Shown here piece by piece: positions 9,499-20,541 of a stretch of 64,000 nt of DNA. Source of the DNA: Brachybacterium huguangmaarense. GTDB lineage: Bacteria; Actinomycetota; Actinomycetes; Actinomycetales; Dermabacteraceae. The DNA lies in contig NZ_CP107020.1 of NCBI RefSeq assembly GCF_025725725.1, positions 248,001-312,000 of the forward strand, in the 5' to 3' direction. Within the stretch, counting starts at the first letter, position 1. Each line of letters opens with the position of its first letter. The notes beneath the pieces were generated by a model, which saw only the letters and a list, made by a program, of their open reading frames with translations, was not told where the DNA came from and ran no database searches. Made by a program: the position numbers and the translations under genes.

Positions 9499-10205
9499 GT
9501 GCCTGCCGACGCCCTGGTCCGCCCGCTGTGCCGTGCCGGCCTCCCGTCCTCCGCCACTCTCCGGGTGGGGCTCGTGGACGACTGCGAGATCACGATCCTG
9601 GGAGTGCGCGAGGCGATCGCCGGAGGCGATCGGGCGATCGAGGTGATGCCGATGGCGGTCTCGGGGCCCTCGACCGGCCACGTCGACATCGCCCTGTACG
9701 ACCCGCACCTCGCCGCCGTCGGATCGCGCTGGGACGTCATGGAGAGGCTGTGCGCGAACCCGCGGATCGATGCCGTGGTCCTCTACACCTCTGTGCTCGG
9801 CGAGGTGTGGGTCGATGCCGCCCTCTCGCTCGGTGCCGCCGCCGCGGTCTCCAAGAGACTGGGCGGTGACGAGCTGGCCGCCGCTCTACGCCGGATCGCA
9901 GGAGGTCGGGCCGGAGCACGCGTGCTCACCACAGCTCTCTCCCCACCCTCCCTGCGGCACCGTCGCGCGAGCCGGCGCCCGGCGCCCTCGCCCTATCGCC
10001 GCGCGAGACGGATGTCGTCCGCCTGGTCGTGCACGGACGCTCGAACGAGGAAATCTGCGAACGCCTCCACCTGAGCATCAACACGGTCAAGACCTACATC
10101 CGCGCCGCCTACGCGAAGATGTCCGTCACCACGCGCAGCCAGGCCGTGCGCTGGGGCCTCGAGCACGGGCTGGGCGGGACGGCGACCACGGAGGGGCGCG
10201 GCTGA
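9499..10205 (+). pseudogene. LuxR-type response regulator split by a frameshift
   Basis: From GTG 9499 the frame encodes a receiver-like domain: LRVGLVDDCEITILGVREAI, a possible phospho-acceptor in DIALYDPH, and a conserved lysine in AVSKRLGG. After about residue 150 this frame decays into arginine-rich junk and stops at 10074. A LuxR helix-turn-helix continues in the -1 frame: LSPRETDVVRLVVHGRSNEE, LHLSINTVKTYIRAAYAKM, ending at TGA 10203-10205. The switch lies between about 9930 and 9985, next to the C/T-rich run ctctctccccaccctccc. One missing base explains it. Restored, the protein would be about 235 residues. It may be a pseudogene, a sequencing error or, less likely, programmed frameshifting. 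Confidence 0.72.
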
Positions 10206-10515
10206 GATCCGCGGAGCAGGACCGACCCGTCAGCGAGCGGCCCCCGAGCCCGTGGTCTCGAGCACCGGGAGCCTCGCGACACGCTCGCCCCGGGCCGAGC
10301 ACCCCGCGTCCGACCAGGCCACCACACGCTCCGTCGGATGCACCACCCCCGGGCGGCAGTTTTCGCAGGATGCCTGGCTGCGCGCGGCTCCCCGCCTCGA
10401 CCGTACGGTTGGTACCCTCGCACCGGACGCGGTGCCGCTGACCGCCGGTGCCCCGCGGAGAACCCGGCCGCGGTGTTGCGATCATCGGCGAGATCCCGTC
10501 CGTCTGGAGAGCCCC
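10206..10515. other. 310-base gap between the broken regulator and the GAF-ANTAR gene
   Basis: No frame here has coding character in context. It is the only long non-coding stretch in the first 45 kb and presumably holds the promoter of the GAF-ANTAR gene, but I see no convincing -10/-35 pair. Confidence 0.4.
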
Positions 10516-11298
10516 ATGTCCAATCACCCCTCAGAGCCCTCGCCGTCCGATCCGCTCGCCGCTCCCGACGTCGCTCAGGCCTTCGCGCGACTGCACGCGG
10601 TCATGACCTCCGGCACGAGCGCCGTCGACGCCACCAAGCTCCTGCGGACGTGCGTGAGCCTCGTCCCGAACGTCGAGCACGCGAGCATCACCCTCGTGCG
10701 CAGATCGCGGCCGCCGCGCAGCGTCGCCGCCACGAGCGATGTGCCGGGACTGATCGATGCGCTCCAGTACGAGGTCGGCGAGGGGCCCTGCCTCGAGGCC
10801 GCGACCGAGGACACCGTGGTGCTGAGCGAGGATCTCGCGGCCGATGTGCGGTGGCCCCGCTTCTCGGCCCGGTGCGTGCACGCCACGAGCATCAGCAGCA
10901 TGCTCTGCGCGCGCCTCCTGCTCGCCGACGGGGACAGCGGGGCCCTCAACCTGTATGCGACGCGTCCCCATGCCTTCGCCGACGCCGACGTCACGATCAC
11001 GAGCGTGCTCGCGACCTTCGCCGCGCTCGCGCTCGCCCATGAGCTGCACGAGAGCGACGTCGCCGGGCTCAACACCGCGCTCAGCTCGAACCGGCAGATC
11101 GCGACTGCGATCGGGATCCTCATGTCCCGTCACCAGCTCACGCGCGACGCCGCTTTCGACCGCCTGCGGACGGCCAGCAACCATCTCAACCGCAAGCTCG
11201 CCGAGCTCGCCGCGACCGTCGAGTACACGGGCGATCTCCCCTCCAGCCCCCGGCCCCGGTCGGCTCGATCGGACGACCCCGGTGCGGACGTCCCGTGA
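10516..11298 (+). CDS. GAF and ANTAR domain-containing regulator
   Basis: This 260-residue protein has a GAF sensor domain (about 40-165; [20 protein letters not shown] and [18 protein letters not shown] are typical) followed by an ANTAR RNA-binding domain (about 180-235; [23 protein letters not shown]). ANTAR proteins bind paired hexanucleotide stem-loops in nascent mRNA and prevent termination; the GAF ligand is unknown. The start ATG 10516 follows CTGGAGAGCCCC. The C-terminal 25 residues are proline/arginine-rich and disordered. It lies just downstream of the frameshifted response regulator. Confidence 0.88.
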   Translation: MSNHPSEPSPSDPLAAPDVAQAFARLHAVMTSGTSAVDATKLLRTCVSLVPNVEHASITLVRRSRPPRSVAATSDVPGLIDALQYEVGEGPCLEAATEDTVVLSEDLAADVRWPRFSARCVHATSISSMLCARLLLADGDSGALNLYATRPHAFADADVTITSVLATFAALALAHELHESDVAGLNTALSSNRQIATAIGILMSRHQLTRDAAFDRLRTASNHLNRKLAELAATVEYTGDLPSSPRPRSARSDDPGADVP

Positions 11299-11317
11299 CC
11301 GGGCCCTGCGCCCCGCG

Positions 11318-11323
11318 TACCCT
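11318..11323 (+). promoter_or_regulatory. -10 box, leaderless start of gpmA
   Basis: TACCCT ends six bases before ATG 11330 and no Shine-Dalgarno intervenes, predicting a leaderless gpmA message. Confidence 0.45.
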
Positions 11324-11329
11324 GGCCCC

Positions 11330-12076
11330 ATGACCTACACACTCGTGCTGCTCCGCCATGGCGAGAGCGATTGGAACGCCAAGAACCTCTTCACCGGCTG
11401 GGTCGACGTGCCGCTCTCCGAGAAGGGCAAGGACGAGGCCGCCAACGGTGGCGAGCTGCTGAAGAAGGAGGGCGTCCTTCCCGACGTCGTCCACACCTCG
11501 CTGCTGCGCCGCGCGATCACGACCGCGAACCTCGCGCTCGACGTCGCCGACCGCCACTGGATCCCCGTCAAGCGCGACTGGCGCCTGAACGAACGTCACT
11601 ACGGCGCGCTGCAGGGCATGAACAAGACCGAGATCCGCGAGAAGTACGGCGAGGACCAGTTCATGCAGTGGCGCCGGTCCTACGACGTGCCGCCGCCGGA
11701 CATCGAGTTCGGGACCGAGTTCAGCCAGGACCAGGACCCGCGCTACGCCGGTCTGGGCGACGAGCTGCCCAAGGCCGAGTGCCTCAAGGACGTCGTCACC
11801 CGCTTCCTGCCGTACTGGGAGGAGGGCATCAAGCCCGACCTCGCGGCCGGCAAGACCGTGCTGATCGCCGCGCACGGCAACTCCCTGCGCGCGCTCGTGA
11901 AGTTCCTCGACGGCATCTCCGACGACGACATCGCGGGCCTCAACATCCCGACCGGTCAGCCCCTCGTCTACGAGCTGGACGAGAACTTCGCGCCGGTCAC
12001 CCCGGGCGGCCGCTACCTCGACGAGGTCGCGGCGAAGGCCGCCGCCGAGGCCGTCGCCAACCAGGGCAAGAAGTGA
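11330..12076 (+). CDS. gpmA: 2,3-bisphosphoglycerate-dependent phosphoglycerate mutase
   Basis: GpmA interconverts 3- and 2-phosphoglycerate in glycolysis and gluconeogenesis through a phosphohistidine. The 248-residue protein shows [20 protein letters not shown] near 6 (phosphorylated histidine), [14 protein letters not shown] near 86 (catalytic glutamate) and [20 protein letters not shown] near 180 (second histidine). Length and all motifs are standard. A strong hairpin terminator follows the stop. Confidence 0.97.
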   Translation: MTYTLVLLRHGESDWNAKNLFTGWVDVPLSEKGKDEAANGGELLKKEGVLPDVVHTSLLRRAITTANLALDVADRHWIPVKRDWRLNERHYGALQGMNKTEIREKYGEDQFMQWRRSYDVPPPDIEFGTEFSQDQDPRYAGLGDELPKAECLKDVVTRFLPYWEEGIKPDLAAGKTVLIAAHGNSLRALVKFLDGISDDDIAGLNIPTGQPLVYELDENFAPVTPGGRYLDEVAAKAAAEAVANQGKK

Positions 12077-12097
12077 GCTGAGCGATCTCCCGCTCGT

Positions 12098-12135
12098 GAC
12101 GGGGCCCTTCCGGATGCGTCCGGGAGGGCCCCGTC
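12098..12135 (+). terminator. Terminator after gpmA
   Basis: A 17-base stem (GACGGGGCCCTTCCGGA pairing with TCCGGGAGGGCCCCGTC, one G-U) encloses a four-base loop. It lies 21 bases after the gpmA stop and could also serve the converging ABC remnant. Confidence 0.8.
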
Positions 12136-12150
12136 GGGGGTCGTCGCCGC

Positions 12151-13219
12151 TCAGGCGCCGGGTGCCGCGGCGCCGACGGGAGGCAGGAGTCGCTCCGGCC
12201 GCCCGTCCTCGACGCGCCAGACCTCGTCCCCGTCCTCGACGCCGAGATCCTTGTGGGTGATCACGACGACGAAGCGGTCGGCGCCCGTCTCGCGCAGCAG
12301 CGCCACGAAGTCGGCGTCGCCGGCCACGTCGATCGCGCTCGTGGGCTCGTCGAGCACCCACATCGGCCGGTCCTGGAGCAGCAGGCGGGCCAGGCACAGG
12401 CGCTGGAACTGACCGCCCGAGAACGCCGCCCCCTGCGTGTAGCTCTCCCCGACCCGTCGGTCCAGGAGGTCGGGGACCGTGTCGATCAGGGCGCCGAGCC
12501 CCGTCCGGCGCAGCGCCGCCAGGATCTCCGGGTCCGAGGCCTCGACCCCCATGCGCACGAAGTCGCGCACCGGCAGCGGCAGCAGCGCCTCGTCCTGGTG
12601 CAGGACGCTCACCTCCTGCCAGTGCGGCTCCCCGCAGCTGCCGTCGCCGCGCCGCCAGCGGACCGTGCCCGCATCGGGCTGCAGCGCCCCGGCGACGAGC
12701 TTGGCGAGCGTGCTCTTGCCGGCGCCGTTCGGCCCGGTCAGGACGATCATCCCGGTCCCGGCGAAGCGACCGCTCGCATGGTCCACGGCCGGCGCGGTCC
12801 GGCCGCGGTAGGTGAAGGTCGCGGACTCGACCTCGACGGCCTCGATCCGCGTCGGGGACGTGCTCCGCGGCGCCTCGGCGGAGGACGGCACGAGCGGGGC
12901 GTCGAGGTCGCCGACGAACTGCGCGATCTGGGCGACGCCCGAGCCCCAGACCACCAGCTGGGCGAGGGTGCCGAGCGCGGTCACCGAGCTCGCGACGATC
13001 GCCATGTCCCCCACGGACACGCCCTGCCCACGCAGCAGCACGAGCAGCGCGGCGACGACGAACATCGTGGTCAGCAGCGCTGTCGCGAGGCCCAGCAGGG
13101 CCTCGTTCCGCTGCGCGCCGAGCAGCAGGGCGCGGACCGCGCTCCAGCATGTCGATGGTCTGCTCCGCGCTCGGCGTCGGCCGTACGGCGTCGCTGCCGG
13201 GACGGATCCACCGAATCAT
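12151..13219 (-). pseudogene. ABC exporter remnant: last membrane helices plus ATPase domain
   Basis: From ATG 13065 the frame encodes 304 residues: two hydrophobic segments matching the last two helices of an ABC exporter, then an ATPase domain with Walker A GPNGAGKS near 118, signature FSGGQFQR near 215, Walker B PMWVLDEPTS and switch histidine ITHKD. Exporters of this type are about 550-600 residues, so four helices are missing. Coding character (VRALLLGAQRNEALLGLATA) continues upstream of ATG 13065, but that frame meets TGA near 13218 without any start codon. A different frame opens at ATG 13219 (MIRWIRPGSDAVRPTP). I read this as a 5'-truncated, probably frameshifted decayed gene; a standalone ATPase starting at 13065 is the alternative. 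Confidence 0.6.
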
Positions 13220-13277
13220 CCTATGTTTCTGCGGGCGGCGTCCAGTCGCTGTCCGCGCCGCGGTGTCGGCGTCTCGC

Positions 13278-14921
13278 TCAGCGCCGGCGGCGGGTGCCGA
13301 ACAGGGACCGCGTGATCTCGCGGCCGAGCACCGTGCCGGCCGAGCGCAGGAAGGACGTCACGGCGGGATTGTCGAGCAGCCCGCCCTCGTCCTTCCTGCT
13401 CGCGCGCGGACGCTCGGCTCGGGGGCGCGACGAGGCGCGCCCGGGATCGCTGGCGGGCACGTCGTAGGGGTTGCCGCCCTGCTCCGGGCGGGCCGGCGCG
13501 GGCGCGGCGGGCTGGGCGGCGGCGCGATCGCGCGCGGCGAGGATCTCGTACGCGCTCTCGCGGTCGATCATCTCGCCGTACCGGGCCTGCAGCGGCGAGG
13601 CCTGGATGAGGGCCGTCATGGTCTCGGCGGGGCAGGGCGCCATCGACGACTCGGGCGCGCGCACCGCGGTCACGGCCACGGGCGTGGGCGCGCCCTCCTC
13701 GCTCATCACGGTCACCACGGCCGCGCCGGTGGGCAGGGAGGTCAGCACCGACTCGAGGTCGTAGGCGCTCGTCGGGAAGGTGCGGGCGGTCGCGCGCAGC
13801 GCCTTCGCGTCGTCGGGGGTGTACGCGCGCAGCGCGTGCTGCACGCGGTTGCCCAGCTGGGCGAGCACGTCGGCCGGCACGTCCTTGGGGGTCTGCGTGA
13901 CGAAGACGATGCCGACGCCCTTGGAGCGGATGAGCCGCACGGTCTGCGTGACCTGCTCGAGGAAGGCCTTGGAGGCGTCCGCGAACAGCAGGTGCGCCTC
14001 GTCGAAGAAGAACACGAGCTTGGGGCGATCGGTGTCGCCCACCTCGGGGAGGTCCTGGTAGAGGTCCGCGAGCAGCCACATCATGAACGTCGAGAAGAGG
14101 GCCGGCCGGGTCGCCACCGCCGGCAGCTCGAGGCACGAGACGATGCCGGTGCCGTCGGGAGCGGTGCGCAGCAGATCGGCGGTGTCGAAGGCGGGCTCGC
14201 CGAAGAAGACGTCGGCGCCGGAGGCCTCGAAGGCGGTCAGCTCGCGCAGGATGACGCCGGCCGTCGCGCTCGAGACGCCGCCGAGGGCCTTGAGCTCCTT
14301 CTTGCCCTCGTCGTCGGCGGTGAGGAACTGGATGAGCGCGCGCAGGTCCTTGAGGTCCAGCAGGCCCAGGCCGTGCGTGTCCGCGTAGTGCACGATCAGG
14401 CCGAGCGAGGACTCCTGCGTCGCGTTCAGGCCGAGCACCTTGGACAGCAGCACGGGCCCGAAGTCGCTCACCGTGGTGCGGATCGGGACGCCCGGCCCCT
14501 GGCCGCCCAGGCTGTAGAACTCGGTGGTCCCGGCGCGCGGCTGCCACTGCTGGCCGCGTGCCGCGGCGCGCTCGCGGATCGCGGGGGTGTCCTCCCCCGG
14601 CACCGCGATGCCCGAGAGGTCGCCCTTCATGTCGGCGACGAACACGGGCGTACCGGCGGCCGCGACCTGCTCCGCGACGACCTGGAGGGTCCGCGTCTTG
14701 CCCGTGCCGGTGGCCCCGGCGATCAGGCCGTGCCGGTTGAGCATGGGCAGCGAGAGATGCACGGGCACGGCCGGGTTCGGCTCGTTCGCGGCGAGATCCT
14801 CGATGAGGGCGCCCAGGTGGATGCGCGCCCCGTCGAAGGCGTAGGCGTCCCGCACCGATCGCGCGGTCTCCGAGAGCTCCGGCGCCCCCTCCGGGGCGGT
14901 GGTGGGCGTGTCGTCGGCCAT
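13278..14921 (-). CDS. HerA-like/DUF853 family ATPase
   Basis: This 547-residue protein belongs to the YjgR/DUF853 branch of HerA-FtsK-type ATPases. Walker A is LIAGATGTGKTRTLQV near 65, preceded by NRHGL. VFVADMKGDLSGI, LVFFFDEAHLLFADAS (Walker B, near 305) and FVTQTPKDVPADVLAQLGNR near 345 are family signatures. The C-terminal 70 residues are disordered, then FLRSAGTVLGREITRSLFG closes the protein. The physiological role of this branch is unclear. ATG 14921 has GAGGAG eight bases upstream. It is divergent from the acyltransferase-like gene. Confidence 0.88.
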   Translation of the reverse strand: MADDTPTTAPEGAPELSETARSVRDAYAFDGARIHLGALIEDLAANEPNPAVPVHLSLPMLNRHGLIAGATGTGKTRTLQVVAEQVAAAGTPVFVADMKGDLSGIAVPGEDTPAIRERAAARGQQWQPRAGTTEFYSLGGQGPGVPIRTTVSDFGPVLLSKVLGLNATQESSLGLIVHYADTHGLGLLDLKDLRALIQFLTADDEGKKELKALGGVSSATAGVILRELTAFEASGADVFFGEPAFDTADLLRTAPDGTGIVSCLELPAVATRPALFSTFMMWLLADLYQDLPEVGDTDRPKLVFFFDEAHLLFADASKAFLEQVTQTVRLIRSKGVGIVFVTQTPKDVPADVLAQLGNRVQHALRAYTPDDAKALRATARTFPTSAYDLESVLTSLPTGAAVVTVMSEEGAPTPVAVTAVRAPESSMAPCPAETMTALIQASPLQARYGEMIDRESAYEILAARDRAAAQPAAPAPARPEQGGNPYDVPASDPGRASSRPRAERPRASRKDEGGLLDNPAVTSFLRSAGTVLGREITRSLFGTRRRR

Positions 14922-14966
14922 GTGCGCTCCTCGGATCTCACGGTGATCGGGTCCCGCGCACGACAG

Positions 14967-14972
14967 TACAGT
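14967..14972 (+). promoter_or_regulatory. -10 box, leaderless start of the acyltransferase-like gene
   Basis: TACAGT ends exactly six bases before ATG 14979, in the 57-base gap divergent from the HerA-like gene. No ribosome binding site is present. Confidence 0.5.
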
Positions 14973-14978
14973 GGCGGG

Positions 14979-15995
14979 ATGCTCCCCACCGGTCACCGCG
15001 ACGATCAGGACCGCGCCGCCGAGGTGATCGGCACGCCCCCGCACACCGTGCGCCCCGCGTTCACGCTCGAGCCGGAGGCCGTGCACCTCATGCTGACCGC
15101 CCCCGCGGCGGCCGCGACGATGGATCTGCTCGGGATCTCCGAGCCGGATCGCTCCGAGCTGCTGGCCCTGATCCCGCGCGCGGTGGCCGACGACGAGATC
15201 CTCGCGGCGATCACGCAGGTCGCGAACCTGCTGCGCGCGGAGGCGGGGCTGACCGCCGCGCCCGCCCAGCTCGGAGCGCGCAAGGAGGCCGACGACGCCC
15301 TGCAGGCGCGCCTCGTGCCCGGGCAGGGGCTCGTCGCGATCCTCGGCCATCTGGTCGGCACCGACACCGTGCGGGCCTGGCATGCGGCGCGCGGACTGTC
15401 CTCCGAGCAGTCCTGGGGCGTGCTCGCCGACCTCGGCCAGCAGATGCGGGTGCACCGGGCCACGTTCGGCGAGCTGGGCCATCACACGCTCGCCTGGACG
15501 GCGATGAACTGGGCGGGGCGGCTGTTCTGGCTGGGGCGCCTGCAGTTCGACCTGCACCGGCGCCGCGACCGCGACGGCGAGCGCTGGGCCCTCGGCGTGC
15601 ACATCCCGGCCACGGGACCGCTCTCCCCGGCCGCGGTCGAGGCCTCCCTCGACGCGGCGACCGCGTTCTTCACGGCGCGCTTCGCCGACCTCGGCGCGGA
15701 CCGCTCCCCCGCGACTCCGCCGTTCGGCCGCGAGTTCGAGTGCACCTCGTGGCTCGTGAGCGCCGAGCTCCCCCGCCTGCTCGGCCCCGACTCGAACCTC
15801 GGCGCCTTCGCGCGCCGCTGGCAGATCGAGGACACGTACGACGCGGCGGGCGACGCGGCCTTCTTCGTCTTCCATCGGCGACCACCCGTGGTCCCCGAGC
15901 AGCTTGTCGCCCGCACCCGGCTCGAGCGGGCGGTGCAGGAGCGCCTCGTCGCGGGCGAGGGCTGGCGCGGCGGGATCGGCCGCCTCGTGCGCTGA
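14979..15995 (+). CDS. Acyltransferase-domain protein (NAT_N plus GNAT_C type)
   Basis: This 338-residue protein resembles actinobacterial proteins annotated as acyltransferase domain-containing. The N-terminal half is helical (NAT_N-like). The C-terminal half has the GNAT_C pattern: LGVHIPATGPLSPAAVEASL near 206, FFTARFADLG, FECTSWLVSAELPRLLGPDSN near 253, and RTRLERAVQERLVAGEGW near the end. Substrate and donor are unknown. A longer open frame extends upstream, but the divergent helicase promoter region and the TACAGT box place the start here. Confidence 0.75.
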   Translation: MLPTGHRDDQDRAAEVIGTPPHTVRPAFTLEPEAVHLMLTAPAAAATMDLLGISEPDRSELLALIPRAVADDEILAAITQVANLLRAEAGLTAAPAQLGARKEADDALQARLVPGQGLVAILGHLVGTDTVRAWHAARGLSSEQSWGVLADLGQQMRVHRATFGELGHHTLAWTAMNWAGRLFWLGRLQFDLHRRRDRDGERWALGVHIPATGPLSPAAVEASLDAATAFFTARFADLGADRSPATPPFGREFECTSWLVSAELPRLLGPDSNLGAFARRWQIEDTYDAAGDAAFFVFHRRPPVVPEQLVARTRLERAVQERLVAGEGWRGGIGRLVR

Positions 15996-16007
15996 GGCGC
16001 GGCGGCC

Positions 16008-16011
<4 letters not shown>
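15992..16011. terminator. Hairpin shared by two convergent stop codons
   Basis: CTGAGGC (15992-15998) pairs with GCCTCAG (16005-16011) around a six-base loop. Each arm contains the stop codon of one converging gene (acyltransferase-like TGA, TetR TCA on the plus strand). Confidence 0.5.
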
Positions 16012-18720
<2,709 letters not shown>

Positions 18721-18734
18721 CGCGCCCCGTCCGG

Positions 18735-18767
18735 ACGGCCCGGCCCCCTGCACGGGGGCCGGGCCGT
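18735..18767 (+). terminator. Terminator after the MFS exporter
   Basis: ACGGCCCGGCCCCC pairs with GGGGGCCGGGCCGT around a five-base loop, 15 bases after the stop. Confidence 0.8.
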
Positions 18768-18806
18768 TCGTCGTCCGCGCGCTTCCGGCCGCCTCGGGCC
18801 CTGTGG

Positions 18807-18812
18807 AACCAT
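18807..18812 (+). promoter_or_regulatory. -10-like box before the GNAT gene
   Basis: AACCAT ends six bases before GTG 18819. The first base departs from TANNNT, so this is a weak member of the leaderless set, but it supports the GTG as start. Confidence 0.3.
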
Positions 18813-18818
18813 GGGGCG

Positions 18819-19889
18819 GTGATCCTCACCGACCCGTTCCCGCCCGTCCTGCCCGCCCGCTGGACCTCGCGCCTCCCGCTCGAGGCGGACGTCCCGGACG
18901 TCGCCGCGCTGCTGCTGGCCGACGCCCGCACCTACGATCCCGAGGCGAGCGTCGAGACGGACCAGATCGCCTCGCGCCTCGTGGGGCTCCGCTCGTGGAG
19001 CCGGCGCCAGGTGGTGATCGTGCCCGACGACGACGCGCCGCTCGCCGAGCGTCGGCCCGTCGCCTGGGTCGGCCTCGAGGACCGCGCCCGCGGGCGCACC
19101 AACGTGCAGTGGGTCGTCGGCCAGGACGTGCCCGACCGCGAGGCCCTCGCCGCGGCCCTGCTGGACTGGGCCGACGAGGTGGGTGGCTCCTTCGCGCGGC
19201 ACCGCGGGCTCGACGGCACCCAGCTCGACGCGACCGCGGAGTCCGGGGACGCGTGGCGGATGCGCATGCTCGAGGCCCACGGCTACACCCGGGTGCGCAC
19301 ATGGCTGCACATGGAGCGCCCGGTGACGCCCGAGGAGGCCGCCACGACGCCCGCCCCGCGGGAGGGCGTGCGCGTGCGCCGCGTCGACACGCACTCCTCG
19401 GGACTGCCCGTCGCCCAGGACGTGCGCACGGTCCATCGCATGCTCGAGGAGTCCTTCGCCGATCACTTCAACTCCTACCGCGAGTCCTTCGCGGAGTTCG
19501 CCTCGCGCCTCGTCGAGGGCCCCGAGGCCCGCTGGGACCACTGGTTCATCGCGGAGGTCCAGCAGGAGGACGGCAGCTGGCTGCCCGGCGGCGGTCTCGT
19601 CGCCGACCCGATGCCCGCCACCCCGAGCGCCGGGGAGGGCACCTACCTGGAGTACCTGGGCGTGCACCGCAGCGCGCGCGGGCGCGGGGTCGCCAAGGCG
19701 CTGCTGAACGCGGCGATCCGCGACGCCGCCGAGCGCGGGCGCACGCGCGTGGGCCTCGAGGTCGACGCGGACTCCCCCACGGGCGCCGACGGCCTGTACC
19801 GCTCGATGGGCTGGGAGACGACCAGCCGGACCGTGTCCTTCCACGCGCACGCGACCGCGCGGGCCTCGCGGCTCGACGACGAGGGCTGA
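18819..19889 (+). CDS. Tandem-GNAT acetyltransferase
   Basis: This 356-residue protein has two GNAT-like halves. The C-terminal half is the conserved one: YLEYLGVHRSARGRGVAKALLNAAIRDAA near 270 contains the acetyl-CoA-binding RxxGxG/A loop, and GLYRSMGWETTSR near 332 is the terminal strand pattern. The N-terminal half (about 15-165) is degenerate. The architecture resembles mycothiol synthase-type enzymes, but I see no specific reason to assign that activity. Substrate unknown. Confidence 0.83.
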   Translation: MILTDPFPPVLPARWTSRLPLEADVPDVAALLLADARTYDPEASVETDQIASRLVGLRSWSRRQVVIVPDDDAPLAERRPVAWVGLEDRARGRTNVQWVVGQDVPDREALAAALLDWADEVGGSFARHRGLDGTQLDATAESGDAWRMRMLEAHGYTRVRTWLHMERPVTPEEAATTPAPREGVRVRRVDTHSSGLPVAQDVRTVHRMLEESFADHFNSYRESFAEFASRLVEGPEARWDHWFIAEVQQEDGSWLPGGGLVADPMPATPSAGEGTYLEYLGVHRSARGRGVAKALLNAAIRDAAERGRTRVGLEVDADSPTGADGLYRSMGWETTSRTVSFHAHATARASRLDDEG

Positions 19890-19909
19890 CGCCGATCCGG
19901 CCTCAGCCC
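19883..19909. terminator. Hairpin containing both stop codons of convergent GNAT and response-regulator genes
   Basis: GGGCTGA (19883-19889) pairs with TCAGCCC (19903-19909); inside, GCCG pairs with CGGC across one C-C mismatch, leaving a three-base loop. The arms carry the two genes' stop codons. Confidence 0.55.
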
Positions 19910-20541
19910 CGATGCCGCTGCCACCACAGGGCGGCCTGCACCCGCGAGTCGAGGCCCAGCTTCGCGAGCGCGTGCGAGAGATGGGACTTCACGGTCGTGA
20001 CCTCGACGAACAGCTCGCGGGCGATCTGCTGGTTGGAGAGCCCGCGCGCGACGAGCGCGAGCACCTCCTCCTCGCGCCGCGTGAAGTCGGGTGCCGGCGC
20101 CGCCGCCGGCTCGGGGCGGGTGCGCAGCGCCGCCACCACCGTGCGCGTCGCGGACGCGGACAGCACCGCGTCCCCGCGGTGCACGGCCCGGACGGCGGCG
20201 AGGATGCGCTCGGGCTCCTCGGACTTCACGAGGTAGCCGTCGGCGCCGGCGGCGAGCGCCCCGAGCACGTGGTCGTCGAGGTCGAACCCCGAGATCACGA
20301 GCACGCTCGCGCCGAGCGCGCGGAGTGACGGGGTGATGTCGATGCCGGTCGCACGCGGCATCCGGACGTCGGTGAGGACGACGTCGGGCCGATGCGCGCG
20401 CGCCGCCTCGAGGGCTGCCGGCCCGTCGGCCGCCTCCGCGACCACGACGATGTCGGCAGCGGAGTCGAGCAGGGTCACGAGGCCCGCCCGCACGGCCGCG
20501 TGGTCCTCGGCGACGAGCACCCGGATCGGCGCGGCGGTCAT
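19903..20541 (-). CDS. LuxR/NarL-family response regulator
   Basis: The 212-residue protein has an N-terminal receiver (RVLVAEDHAAVRAGLVTLL; phospho-acceptor in VVLTDVRMPRATGID near 56; conserved lysine in GYLVKSEEP) and a C-terminal LuxR helix-turn-helix (FTRREEEVLALVARGLSNQQIARELFVEVTTVKSHL near 150). It overlaps the upstream histidine kinase gene by four bases (ATGA), so they form a two-component pair. Target genes are unknown; the kinase itself or the adjacent Sap-family gene are candidates by position. Confidence 0.93.
   Translation of the reverse strand: MTAAPIRVLVAEDHAAVRAGLVTLLDSAADIVVVAEAADGPAALEAARAHRPDVVLTDVRMPRATGIDITPSLRALGASVLVISGFDLDDHVLGALAAGADGYLVKSEEPERILAAVRAVHRGDAVLSASATRTVVAALRTRPEPAAAPAPDFTRREEEVLALVARGLSNQQIARELFVEVTTVKSHLSHALAKLGLDSRVQAALWWQRHRG

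Noticed and set aside
13149-14978. Upstream extension of the acyltransferase-like frame
   Set aside because: Antisense to the HerA-like gene; the start at 14979 has a promoter box.
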